This document shows, one piece after another, positions 25,270-37,400 of a stretch of 64,000 nt of DNA. The DNA comes from Nitrospirae bacterium JdFR-85. Lineage in GTDB: Bacteria > Nitrospirota > Thermodesulfovibrionia > Thermodesulfovibrionales > JdFR-85. Position numbers and translations under genes: made by a program. The DNA is taken from assembly GCA_002011745.1 (NCBI GenBank), contig MTOU01000012.1:124001-188000 (forward strand), read 5' to 3'. Below the pieces are notes generated by a model. That model was given only the letters and a program-made list of their open reading frames with translations, was not told the origin of the DNA and ran no database searches. Positions within the stretch are counted from its first letter, which is position 1. Each line of letters opens with the position of its first letter.

Positions 25270-26211
25270 GTGACAGAGAAGGTTAGAAAACTGTCTGTTG
25301 TAGTGTTTCTGGTATTTCTTTTTAATTTTTTATTTTCTGTAGAATCTACAGCGGAAGAAAGGGTTGTGGGTGTAGTATTTTCTGCTGATATTCCTGTTTA
25401 TCATGAAGTTCATAAAAAGTTTTTAAATAAACTGAGAAAAACGGGTTACACCAAGAAGATCAAGTTTCTCTATCAGAAGCCCAACCCTGACAGCCTCGCC
25501 TGGAGTAACGCTGTCAGAAAGCTGATAGCTTATGATGCCACAATCCTTATTACTTATGGTTCAGGTGCCACGGAGGCTGCCACTTATGAGACTGCCAATA
25601 TCCCTATCGTGTACACCCTTGTATATGATCCTGTAAAGTCAGGCATTAAAGGTCGTAATCTCTACGGGGTTGGATATTCAATACCTGTTACGAGTCTGCT
25701 TAGGTATCTGAAGAGAACAACAGATGTAAAAAAATTGGGAGTACTTGCTTCAGAGATTGAACCCTCCTCAAAGACCCAAGCAAAGCATGTATCAGATGCG
25801 TGCAAAGATTTCAATATGGAAAAGGTATTACTAAATGTTAAAAATGAAGAAGAGATAAGAATAAAATTGAAGCTATTCAGCTTTGATGCATTGTTTATAA
25901 CCGATAGCGCATTGTTGGCTAAATCAATTACCAGTATTTTCAGAATAATAAACGAAAGATCAATACCCATTGTGAGCACTATACAGGGCACAGAAGATTA
26001 CAGCCTTATAAATCTCCATCCTGATATAGATGAGATTGCAAATGCACTTTATAGAACATTTCTTAAGGTTATAAAAGAGGATCGAAAAGTTAAGGGGAAG
26101 AGAGAGATTGTACAGAGAAGCAAACTCATTTATAACATGAAGATCTCAAAGAGACTGGGATTGCAACCCTCAATCCAACTTATTACAGGGGCTGACAGGA
26201 TTATAAAATGA
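25270..26211 (+). CDS. ABC-transporter-type substrate-binding protein (TrpX/DUF534-like)
   Basis: A periplasmic binding protein of 313 residues beginning at a GTG after AGAGAGG. Signal peptide of about 27 residues (VVVFLVFLFNFLFSVESTA). The body follows the type 1 periplasmic fold of the TrpX family: VGVVFSADIPVYHEVHKKF, then ATILITYGSGATEAA and IPIVYTLVYDPVKSG. No permease or ATPase gene follows; instead the next genes are a PhnD-like binding protein and a histidine kinase, so it may bring a ligand signal to the kinase rather than import a nutrient. Confidence 0.82.
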   Translation: MTEKVRKLSVVVFLVFLFNFLFSVESTAEERVVGVVFSADIPVYHEVHKKFLNKLRKTGYTKKIKFLYQKPNPDSLAWSNAVRKLIAYDATILITYGSGATEAATYETANIPIVYTLVYDPVKSGIKGRNLYGVGYSIPVTSLLRYLKRTTDVKKLGVLASEIEPSSKTQAKHVSDACKDFNMEKVLLNVKNEEEIRIKLKLFSFDALFITDSALLAKSITSIFRIINERSIPIVSTIQGTEDYSLINLHPDIDEIANALYRTFLKVIKEDRKVKGKREIVQRSKLIYNMKISKRLGLQPSIQLITGADRIIK

Positions 26212-27086
26212 AAAGAGTGATTAAAGGCATATTAGTATCTGTTTTCTCACTTATGGTTATCTTTAATGCCTATGCTCAAGACCATACACTCCTGATAGGG
26301 CTTATACCAGAGCAGAACATCTTTAGACAGTTTCAGAGATTCTTACCACTTACTGAGTATCTTTCAAAAAAGATTGACAGGGAGGTAAAACTCACCATCC
26401 TTAGTCGATACGGAGATATAATTGATAGGTTTTCTTCAAGAAATATGGATGGTGCATTCTTTGGAGTGCTTACTGGTTATCTCGCAATTAAAAAGATGGA
26501 TGTAGAACCTTCTGTGGTACCCATAGAGTTGGATGGTTCTTCAGAGACCTCTGGCTATATAATCGTCAGACGAGACAGTGGAATAGAGAGTGTAAAAGAT
26601 ATGCAGGGAAAAGTCATAGCCTTTGTAGACAGAGCCACTGTGAGAGGATATCTCTTCCCAATAATCTATTTTAAAAGACACGGAATAAATGACATCAAAA
26701 CCTTTTTTAAGGAGTTCTATTTTACAGGCAGTAATGATGCCTCTGTTTACGCAGTAGTGGATGGGAGGGCAGATATAGGATGTGTAAAGGCTAATATATA
26801 CGAGGCGATACTTGCCAGAGACCCTACATTGAGAAAAGAGTTGAAGATAATAGCAACTTCACCTCTTATGCCTCTCAGTGTTCTCTGTCTAAAGAAATCA
26901 CTTCCCGAGAAACTAAAGACCAAGATAACAGAGATACTTTTAAATATGAAAAATGACAAGGAAGGAAAAGAGGTGTTAAAAAGGATGGAACTTAAAGGGT
27001 TCAGACGGGCTTCAATGAATGACTTTAAAGTGGTAGATGACATCTTTAGAGAACTGAATATAGACCCTGAAACATACAGATACTAA
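26208..27086 (+). CDS. PhnD-like phosphate/phosphonate-family binding protein
   Basis: A secreted 292-residue type 2 periplasmic binding protein. Signal peptide about 1-24 ending AYAQD. Family blocks include LIGLIPEQNIFRQFQRFLPL and GAFFGVLTGYLA, and ASVYAVVDGRADIGCVKANI. PhnD-like proteins bind phosphonates, phosphite or, as stand-alone sensors, other small anions. It overlaps the upstream binding protein gene by four bases and is followed, 17 bases on, by the histidine kinase, which indicates a sensory unit. Confidence 0.85.
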   Translation: MKRVIKGILVSVFSLMVIFNAYAQDHTLLIGLIPEQNIFRQFQRFLPLTEYLSKKIDREVKLTILSRYGDIIDRFSSRNMDGAFFGVLTGYLAIKKMDVEPSVVPIELDGSSETSGYIIVRRDSGIESVKDMQGKVIAFVDRATVRGYLFPIIYFKRHGINDIKTFFKEFYFTGSNDASVYAVVDGRADIGCVKANIYEAILARDPTLRKELKIIATSPLMPLSVLCLKKSLPEKLKTKITEILLNMKNDKEGKEVLKRMELKGFRRASMNDFKVVDDIFRELNIDPETYRY

Positions 27087-27103
27087 AAAGAACATAGAAA
27101 CCT

Positions 27104-29045
27104 ATGAGAAACAGGATTATCAAATATCTCTCAATTATATTTATCTTTTTCTCTATGGGAGGTATTATTGCTTTTATATCCACACAGAGGGTTACATCTG
27201 ACCTTAAGGTTCTCATAAATCTCCATAGAGTAGAGACATTCAGACAGGACCTGATTATTAATATAAAAACGGTTCAGAACAATCTCTTCACCATAGGCAC
27301 CACCTTTGGTCCAGAGCTTGATATTATAGTGGAGAATGTCCTTTCTCTGGACAAGGCCGTCAATCGTTGCTTAGAGTGTCACCATTCTTCAGAGGTGACT
27401 GGTAAACTGGATAGACTCAGGACCCTTGTAGAAAAATACAAGGATGCCCTTAGTGCCTTTATAACTACTACTGCAAACCCGGAAAGGATACACCGACTGA
27501 AAGAGGTAGCAGCCGAGATAGGTAATCTGCTCCTGCAGGATGCGGAGGAGATGACATACTTTGCCCATCAGAAACTCCAGTACAAAACAGAGAAAGCTAT
27601 AGAGAAAGTTAATAAAATCAGAGAGCTGCTGATATTGGTTCTCTTTATCACAATGATTTTTGGATTCTTTACTGCGATGGCCCTTACAAGGGATATTGTG
27701 AGACCCATAGAGAAGTTGAGGATAGCCGCAGAAAAGGTGGCCTCTGGAGAACTGGGATACTCTGTGGATATATCAGATCCACCAGAGTTTGCCCATCTGG
27801 GAGAGTCCTTCAATAAAATGAGCCGTTCTTTAAAGGAACAACAAGAGAAGACCTTAGAGTATGTGTCCAAGCTCCGGGAACTTCATAGAATTACTCTTTC
27901 GATGCACTTAGTAACAGAGAAAAAAAATATTATAAATGAGTTTGTTAAAGGTGTAGTAGATGTAATAGATGCAGATGGTGTGCTTCTTTTTCTCTACAAC
28001 CCAGATCATGATTTATTCTCCTTAGAACAATTTATAACAAAGAAAAGCTATTTAAAAAGAAAGGAGATTAAATACAGTGGAGAGATAATAAGAAAAATTT
28101 ATCAAGGATGTGGGAAAAAGGCGACCATGCTTTATAAGAATGAAGAAGCACTTCGTGCCTTTTCTGAAGACAACTTTGAAGCAGAAAATCTATATGTATT
28201 GTGGATAAAGCATAAAAACAAGTTGAGCGGATTTCTATTAATAATTAATGTAAAAGGGACGATTACAGGTGAGGATACAAGGATTCTAAGTATAATAGCA
28301 AACAACTTTGCTGTTGCTATAGAAAATACACTTCTGTATGAAGATATTAAACTACAAATGAAAAATCTCAAAGAGACACAGGATCAGCTCATTCAGGCTG
28401 CAAAACTTGCAGCAATTGGTGAGCTTGCTGCTACTGTGGCGCATGAACTCAATAACCCTCTTACTACAATACTTGGATACACAGAGTTGATAAAGGAGGA
28501 AGAGATTTCAGAGACCATTAAAAAAGATCTTGATATAATAGAGGCCGAATCTCTGCGGGCAAGGGATATAGTAAGACAGTTGTTGGAGTTCTCAAGGAAG
28601 AGACCTCTTCAGCTAACAGAGCTTGACATCAACGAGACCTTACAAGAAGTGATAAAGTTTCTTTCTCCAAATATCAAGAAGTCCTCGATTAAACTACTAA
28701 CAGAATTTAGTCCTTTACCAAATACATTGGCTGATAAAGATCAGATAAAACAGGTGTTTCTGAATCTAATTAACAATGCTGTACAGGCTATGCCAGAAGG
28801 CGGGGTTTTGACAATAAAGACAGGGTTGCAGGATTCAAACATATTTATTGAAGTAAGTGATACAGGTATAGGTATACCCGAGGATATTTTACCAAGAATA
28901 TTTGAACCCTTCTTTACCACCAAGAAAGAAAAAGGCACAGGCTTAGGACTCTCTATTAGTTACAGAATAATAGAGAGTCATGGAGGCAAGATATACGTAA
29001 AAAGTCAGAAGGGTAAAGGTACCACTTTTAAGGTGCTCTTGCCCA

Positions 29046-29062
<17 letters not shown>
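27104..29062 (+). CDS. Sensor histidine kinase with periplasmic CxxCH haem motif
   Basis: A 652-residue membrane kinase. TM1 about 9-26; periplasmic helical domain about 27-165 with C89-L-E-C92-H93, a c-type haem attachment motif; TM2 about 170-190 (LLILVLFITMIFGFFTAMAL); HAMP about 191-245; GAF-like domain about 260-410; HisKA with H-box VAHELNNPLTTILGY; HATPase with N, G1 (DTGIGIP), F and G2 (GTGLGLS) boxes. No response regulator gene adjoins it. Two binding-protein genes precede it, so a periplasmic ligand, redox state or gas could be the input. It is convergent with the DtxR-type gene and overlaps its end by 17 bases. Confidence 0.92.
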
Positions 29063-30983
<1,921 letters not shown>

Positions 30984-31073
30984 TTTGTCTCCTTTCTTGT
31001 TTTTATAATGTGAAAAACCTTAGCTTATTAATTATATAATAAATTTATAGCCTAAATGTGAAGGAGGATAAAA

Positions 31074-31727
31074 ATGGGCACAACATATCTGTTTTTTATA
31101 ACGGGTATTGTTGGAGGAATATTAATATTTCTTGTTCTTATAAAAAGATCAACCCTTAAAAGGATCTCTGGTGAAGAGTATGTATTATCCGTACCCCTGT
31201 TTGGTATCATTTTAAGGACTTCTCTAAAAGAATACCAAGGATTATTTACAGAGGAGTGGATACAGCTTAAGAAAAAACTCCAGAAGATCGAAGGACTAAT
31301 TGATGTTGAGAAGATGTTCAGATATGCTGATCAGTATGGTATTGATTATATCGGTTTTGAAGGAGACAGACCTGATGGTTCATGGAGCACAGGTAAGTTT
31401 GCCTTCTGTAACATGAGCCAGAGTCATAAGAGACCTTACTCTGTGTATCTGAATCCAGAGCTTGATCTGGAGGCTGTATCACACAAACTCTCAAGGGAAC
31501 TGAATGTTAAACTCAATACCTCAGATGTCTATCCCTTTCTTTTTCTCCATGAAGTTGGTCATACTTCAAAGGCAGGAAATAAAAATTTTTTTGCTGCTGT
31601 GCTGACCCATACAATATCTGGTGACAGACATTCCATCAATAAGAGGCTCGAGCTATTCAGATTAAAAGGCAAAATAGAAAAATACGCCGATAGATTTGCC
31701 CTAAAGGAGCTGGAGAATTTCAGATGA
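31074..31727 (+). CDS. Membrane-anchored zincin-like protein (HEVGH)
   Basis: A 217-residue protein I do not recognise as a named family. An N-terminal membrane helix (about 5-23) is followed by a soluble domain with H159-E-V-G-H163, the zinc-binding motif of zincins, in the context YPFLFLHEVGHTSK. About 40 residues later KYADRFALKEL could provide the third ligand or the Asp/Glu. A small membrane-tethered metalloprotease is the natural reading. Start follows AAGGAGG. It overlaps the next gene by four bases (ATGA). An AT-rich -10-like TATAAT at 31035-31040 precedes it. Confidence 0.6.
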   Translation: MGTTYLFFITGIVGGILIFLVLIKRSTLKRISGEEYVLSVPLFGIILRTSLKEYQGLFTEEWIQLKKKLQKIEGLIDVEKMFRYADQYGIDYIGFEGDRPDGSWSTGKFAFCNMSQSHKRPYSVYLNPELDLEAVSHKLSRELNVKLNTSDVYPFLFLHEVGHTSKAGNKNFFAAVLTHTISGDRHSINKRLELFRLKGKIEKYADRFALKELENFR

Positions 31728-32470
31728 AGGTAACAGTGCTTGGCAGTGGCACCTGTGTTCCGTCTCTGAAGAGGGCATCACCTTCGTATTTGATAGAAAC
31801 AGGAAGACATAAATACTTAGTTGACTGTGGAAGTGGAACCCTGATACAGCTATTGAGAGCAGGTCATGATTATAGAGACATAGATGGGGTATTTATAACC
31901 CATGCCCACTCTGATCATATCTCAGACCTCATGCCTCTGATTCATGCCCTTGTTGCTGCTCCAGGAGTCAGGAGAAAGAAGCCTCTTCTTATTGTTGCTC
32001 CCCATAAAGCAATCACTTTTTATCAGGAATGTTTACTGTTTCTGATAAGAAAACCAAAGGGGTTTGTTATCGAGACATTGATTCCTAAGGAAAAGATAAT
32101 GGTCGAAGAAAATATGCTATACTCGATTAAGACAATTCATTCAGATGACAGTGTGGCCTATAGGTTTGAGTCCTCTTCAGGGTCAGTTGTATTCACTGGT
32201 GATGCTGATTATTCTGATGCCCTTGTAGATTTCTCTCGAGGTGTAGATATCCTTATTGCAGACTGTTCCTTCCCAGATGAGATGAAGGCACAGGGTCATA
32301 TGACCCCGAGAGAATGTGGTATTCTTGCTAAAAAGGCAGGGGTTAGAACGCTTGTGCTGTCTCATATCTATCCTGTAGGTGTATCAGATGATATATTGCT
32401 TAGACAGTGTTCCAGTGTTTTTAAAGGTATGATCCTGATTGCCCATGATCTAATGGAGATAACCCCTTAG
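31724..32470 (+). CDS. Metallo-beta-lactamase-fold hydrolase, RNase Z-like
   Basis: A 248-residue single-domain MBL protein. It starts VTVLGSGTCVPSLKRASPSYLIE, has the metal motif THAHSDHISDL (HxHxDH), VVFTGDADYSD and DCSF, and a late His in LSHIYPV. This is closest to the RNase Z/arylsulfatase-like branch. Whether it processes tRNA 3' ends or hydrolyses a small molecule is open; the exosite arm of true RNase Z is not evident. It is translationally coupled to the membrane zincin gene. Confidence 0.82.
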   Translation: MKVTVLGSGTCVPSLKRASPSYLIETGRHKYLVDCGSGTLIQLLRAGHDYRDIDGVFITHAHSDHISDLMPLIHALVAAPGVRRKKPLLIVAPHKAITFYQECLLFLIRKPKGFVIETLIPKEKIMVEENMLYSIKTIHSDDSVAYRFESSSGSVVFTGDADYSDALVDFSRGVDILIADCSFPDEMKAQGHMTPRECGILAKKAGVRTLVLSHIYPVGVSDDILLRQCSSVFKGMILIAHDLMEITP

Positions 32471-32623
32471 GTCTAAATTCGCCCAGAGTTTATCTATTAT
32501 TCCTTAAACAGATTTGAGGCAGCCCCTCTTTATGTTAGATATAATTTGACCAGAATCAATCATGGATTTAGGTATTGAGAGTTGCTGGCATACCATGGGT
32601 GATACAGGTTAAAATATAATCTT

Positions 32624-33307
32624 ATGGATGAGGAGATAATAAAACTTGTGAATATAAGAAAGATATACTTTTTAGGAAAAGTTTCTATCGAAGTTCTAAA
32701 AGGTATTGACTTAACGGTGAAAAAGGGAGAGTTTGTTGCTATAATGGGACCTTCGGGTTCTGGCAAGTCTACTCTGCTGAATATTATAGGATGCCTTGAC
32801 AGACCTACAGAAGGAAGATATATCCTTGAAGGGGTTGAGGTAACAGAGCGGGATGATAGAGAGCTGGCCGAGATAAGAAATAGAAAGATAGGGTTTGTCT
32901 TTCAAAGTTTCAATCTCTTACCGAGAATGCCTGCATGGAAGAATGTGGAGCTTCCATTGATATATACGGGGGTTAATGCCAGAGAGAGAAAGGATCTGGC
33001 AATGAAGATGCTTGAGAAGGTAGGTCTTCTTGAGAGGGCTGAACATCGGCCATCTGAGCTGTCTGGAGGCGAGCAGCAGAGGGTGGCAATAGCAAGGGCC
33101 CTTATAAATACTCCCTCTGTTATACTTGCCGATGAACCTACTGGCAATCTGGACAGTAGATCAGGTCATGAGGTGATGGAGATATTTAAAAGTCTGAATA
33201 AAGAAGGGGCTACAATAATCCTTGTTACCCACGAGAGGGATGTAGCTAAATATGCAGAACGGGTTGTAACAATAAAGGATGGGATTTGTCAAGATGGATG
33301 TTTTTGA
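32624..33307 (+). CDS. ABC transporter ATPase, MacB/LolD family
   Basis: ATP-binding subunit of 227 residues with Walker [11 protein letters not shown]-loop [12 protein letters not shown], signature [15 protein letters not shown], Walker [10 protein letters not shown] and the H-loop VTHE. The [13 protein letters not shown] block is typical of MacB/LolD-type ATPases that power lipoprotein, peptide or toxin export. The partner permease overlaps it directly. No Shine-Dalgarno sequence is clear before the ATG; a TATAAT ends three bases upstream, too close to serve this start. Confidence 0.95.
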   Translation: MDEEIIKLVNIRKIYFLGKVSIEVLKGIDLTVKKGEFVAIMGPSGSGKSTLLNIIGCLDRPTEGRYILEGVEVTERDDRELAEIRNRKIGFVFQSFNLLPRMPAWKNVELPLIYTGVNARERKDLAMKMLEKVGLLERAEHRPSELSGGEQQRVAIARALINTPSVILADEPTGNLDSRSGHEVMEIFKSLNKEGATIILVTHERDVAKYAERVVTIKDGICQDGCF

Positions 33308-34499
33308 GACAATCCTCATCTCCTTTGATGCATTAAAGACGAATAAGATGAGGTCTGCACTTACAATGTTGGGTATAATTATTGGTGTCTCTGCTGTTAT
33401 ACTTTTGGTTTCAATAGGTGAAGGTGCGAGGCAGTATATAAAAAGGGAGTTCGGTTCCTTAGGCACCAATATACTTATAGTTGTGCCAGGTAAGACCGCT
33501 AAAGAGGGCGGTATGCATATGGGTACGTCAGCAGTAAGGAAGCTCGTCTATGATGATGCCCTTCTTATTAAAAGACGATCTGCTCATATAAAATATGCTG
33601 TTCCTGTGATTGTTGGTACCTCATGGGTCAAATACAGGGGACAGAGCAGGGATACCTATATTGTAGGGGTAACTGAGGAGTACTTTCCAGCGAGAAATCT
33701 GAGAGTAGAGCTTGGTAGAAGTCTCAATACAGATGATGTTCAGATGAGAAGAAGAGTATGTATCCTCGGCAGAACTGTTAAGAGAGACCTTTTTGGAGAC
33801 AGAAATCCCTTAGGTGCATTTATTAAGATAGGAGATGGGAGATATAGGGTGATAGGGATAATGAAAAAGAAGGGGGTCACCCTTGGTTATGATCTTGATG
33901 ATGTAGTGTTTATCCCCACAACTGCTGCATCAGAACTCTTTGATACAGATGCACTCTTTAATATCACTGTAAAGGCTCGGAGTGCAGAGGTGGTTGAAGA
34001 GGCAAAGAGAGATATAAAGAATATCTTGAGGAAAAGACATGCAGGCAGAGAAGACTTTACTGTACTAAGTCAGGATGAGATGCTTGATGTGATGGGTAAA
34101 GTGCTGAGTATTATGACTGCTGTACTGGCTGGTATTGCAGCTATCTCACTTGTAGTTGGTGGAATAGGAATTATGAATATAATGCTTGTGTCTGTCAGAG
34201 AAAGGACAAAAGAGATAGGTATTAGAAAAGCTGTAGGAGCAAAGAACAGAGATATCCTCTTTCAGTTTTTAACAGAATCTACAATACTGAGTCTTACTGG
34301 TGGTGGAATAGGGGTAACAGCGGGTGTAACAATAGCAATGCTTATACCTCGATTCATTTCTTTCTTACCAGTAGAGGTTGCCTGGTGGAGTGTGATAGTG
34401 GCTTTTGTATTCTCTGGGATGGTGGGAATATTCTTTGGTGTTTATCCAGCAAGAAAGGCTGCCCTGTATGACCCTATTGTTGCTCTGAGATACGAATAA
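33294..34499 (+). CDS. ABC transporter permease, MacB/FtsX family
   Basis: A permease of 401 residues with one N-terminal TM (about 17-40, SALTMLGIIIGVSAVILLVSIG), a large periplasmic MacB-type domain, and three C-terminal TMs (ending GVYPARKAALYDPIVALRYE). The core family pattern is present. I use the ATG at 33294 ([11 protein letters not shown]), which matches the family start; 33279 would add five residues. It overlaps the ATPase gene by 14 bases and touches tamB, placing a lipid/lipoprotein-type exporter with outer-membrane assembly genes. Confidence 0.93.
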   Translation: MDVFETILISFDALKTNKMRSALTMLGIIIGVSAVILLVSIGEGARQYIKREFGSLGTNILIVVPGKTAKEGGMHMGTSAVRKLVYDDALLIKRRSAHIKYAVPVIVGTSWVKYRGQSRDTYIVGVTEEYFPARNLRVELGRSLNTDDVQMRRRVCILGRTVKRDLFGDRNPLGAFIKIGDGRYRVIGIMKKKGVTLGYDLDDVVFIPTTAASELFDTDALFNITVKARSAEVVEEAKRDIKNILRKRHAGREDFTVLSQDEMLDVMGKVLSIMTAVLAGIAAISLVVGGIGIMNIMLVSVRERTKEIGIRKAVGAKNRDILFQFLTESTILSLTGGGIGVTAGVTIAMLIPRFISFLPVEVAWWSVIVAFVFSGMVGIFFGVYPARKAALYDPIVALRYE

Positions 34500-37400
34500 T
34501 GAAAAGGATAGTATTTTATATTTTGCTACTGTTTATAATCGGAACCATCTCTTTTTTTTATTTATATGGTAGGTCCGAGAGTGCGTCCAAGTATCTAAAA
34601 CATATGCTCCTGCCCCGTATCTCTGAGGCCCTATCACTTAATGTTGAGGCAGAACGGATCTATATCAATCCCTTTCCACTGATGCTGGGTATTGAAGGCC
34701 TGGAGTTTAGTTCCAATACAGATGTTCCCTTAGGTAGCATTGAGAAGATAAGACTTTATATCAGCTATTCTGCTCTACTGCAGAAGATGGTTAGGATAAC
34801 ACGAGCAGAGCTATCTATAATGAGACTAACCTCTACAGAGCAGAGGATCGAGAAAGACCTTCTTGGTCTCATACCTGTGCAAAAAAGGGCTGGATTGCCC
34901 GTATTGGGTAGAACCAAAGACCAATGGCAGATTGTGGTTGATAGAATAGTATTTCGTAAAGGATATATATATATAAAAGGAGAAGGTCTTTCACTTAATG
35001 CAGAGGATATTTGGGGAGAGTTTAGCCTTCGTAAGAAAACCCTATCTCTTGGTATAAATTTCTTGACACTCAGACATAGAAAAGGTGAATTCAGAGGTAA
35101 AACAGCGGGAGAACTCTTCTTTAAAGACGGACATGTCTCAGTAAACAGGCTCTTTGTCTCCTCAGAAGACTCTATTGTAAGAGTAAAAGGAGATCTATAT
35201 ACTAACACTCTGACGATGGATTTAGATGTAAAAGGGAAAGTGTTTGTGGAGAGACTCCTGCAGTGGCTTGGAGAAGATGAGCCTATCAGAGGGCCTGTTA
35301 CCTTTGCTGGTATTATTAAAGGTCCGCTTAGGGCTCCTATGCTTAAACTCAAGGCAGTGATGGAGAAAGGATTTCTTTATGGAGTGGATGTTGATGAGGT
35401 GAGATGTAAGATAGGGTATAAGAATCATAGAATGAGGTTCTATGAGGGAAAGGTTAAGGCATACAATGGGAAAGCAATTGCTGAGGTGAGTATTAACCTT
35501 CCTAAGGTTACATGGTATGAATTGAGGGTTTTAGCAGAGGGTCTTGACAGCACCCCACTGCTAAAACTGATGGGATGGGACCCTGGTCTGAGAGAGGGTA
35601 AAGTTTCAGGTGTTCTTACCTCTGAGGGGAGAAAACTAAATCCTAAAGGATTCTTCTCGTACCATACACCACCCCAAGAGAATCCAGATAGAGTTATAGA
35701 CAGGATTACAGATATCAGTGGCAGATTTTATAAAAAGGGAGAACTGTTAATACTTGATGAGCTTAGTATAGCTGGTGAAGGCGCTATGATTAAAAGCAGA
35801 GGTCTTGTAGATCTTGGGAAGGATAGAATTTATATGAATGGTACCCTCTTTGTTGAAGAGCTGAGGAGAGTATTTAAAAACATTAATGTAGAAGGAAAAG
35901 GAAGTATTGATATCACTGTTGGAGGCAGACTCTCCTCTGCTGATATATATGCTATGGGAAAGATATCCAACTTTAGATTCAGAGGAAGGGATTTTGGTTC
36001 CTTTGAGTTCAAGACGAGATACAGAGAAAGGTTTATACTTATAACCGAACTCTCAGGAAGGGATAAAAATAGAAGATACTCCTTCAGAGGTCTTATTAAC
36101 ACAGGCACTGACAGGTTATTTGAGTTTGATGATCCTACTCTGTCTCTTTTTGTTAATATCGAGGGCTTTCCAATAGGTTATCTTGAAGAAATAGCATCTC
36201 TTAATACTGAAGGGGTTGATCTAAAAGGCAGATTTAACTATAAAGGAGAGATTACTGGAAGTATAAAGAATCCTGTTTTTAGAGGTAGAATCTCCGCTGA
36301 GAGTCTAAAAGCAGACAGCACAACCATAGGAGACCTACAGGCAGATTTTATGCTTAAAGACTCTCTGCTTGTAGTAAAGGAGTTTACTCTTAAGAGAGGT
36401 ATCTCCTTTATCAAAGGAGACCTTAGAATACAGAACAACCATATAGATTCAGGTAGAATAGAATTCCTCTTGGGTGAGGATGTTCTCTCCATGAATTTGC
36501 CTTTTTCTGTAAGGCTTGAAGGTAGTAGTGTTATCAAAGGACCTCTAAAATCTCCTTCTATAGAAATAGATGCGGAGGTTAGGGCTAAGGATATAGAGAA
36601 AAATTGGGTAAATATCGGTAGTATCAAAGGTAATATGACTCACCTGAAAGGAGATTTCTCTGGCAGTTTCTTAAAAGAGAGAGTAGATATGAAGGGGAAG
36701 ATCAGTATAGAGAAGAGGATTATTTGGGCAATGGTTTTTTTGTTTAAGAAAGACAGCTATGAAGATTTTCTCCTTTCCTTCAGTAGCGCTCTTCCAGAAG
36801 ATTTCTTCTTGGTAATGGGAGGTAGAGTGGAAGTAAAAGGAATAAATGGAGACATTACTATGATTACAGGTCTTGATACTCTCCAGTTTACTCTTTTCGA
36901 AAGGACGGTTATTAATGAAGGTCCTATTGTTTTTAGATATGAGAACAATAAAGTAAGTATAGAACAAGTAAAACTGAGGTCAGGTCCTGCAGTACTCCAA
37001 TTAGCAGGGTATTTTATCCCTGACAGAGAGATAGAGGTGACAATATATGGTACCACTTATCTTGCTCCTTTTAAACCATTCTTTAAAAAGCTGGAGTATC
37101 TAAGAGGGCACTCTGAATTTGTTTTTTCTATAACAGGTACCTGGGATTCACCTCTGATTAATGGAGGTATCTCCTTAGAGGATGCTTCCTTAGAGTTCAA
37201 AGGCATACGAGGAAGGATTACAGGTATAAATGGGTATGCCTATGTGGATGAAAATAGACTTGTTGTAGAGGAACTAACTGGTAGATTTTCAGGGGGTAGT
37301 TTCATAATAAAGGGTGGAGGGAGGTTTGAAGGCATTTCGCTGAGAAGATATACCTTTGAGTTTTCTACAGAGAAGATGATACTCAGACCCTTTGACGGCC

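Noticed and set aside
32615-32620. TATAAT before the ABC ATPase as a leaderless promoter
   Set aside because: Only three bases separate it from the ATG, too few for transcription to start at the codon; it may serve a different start or be chance.
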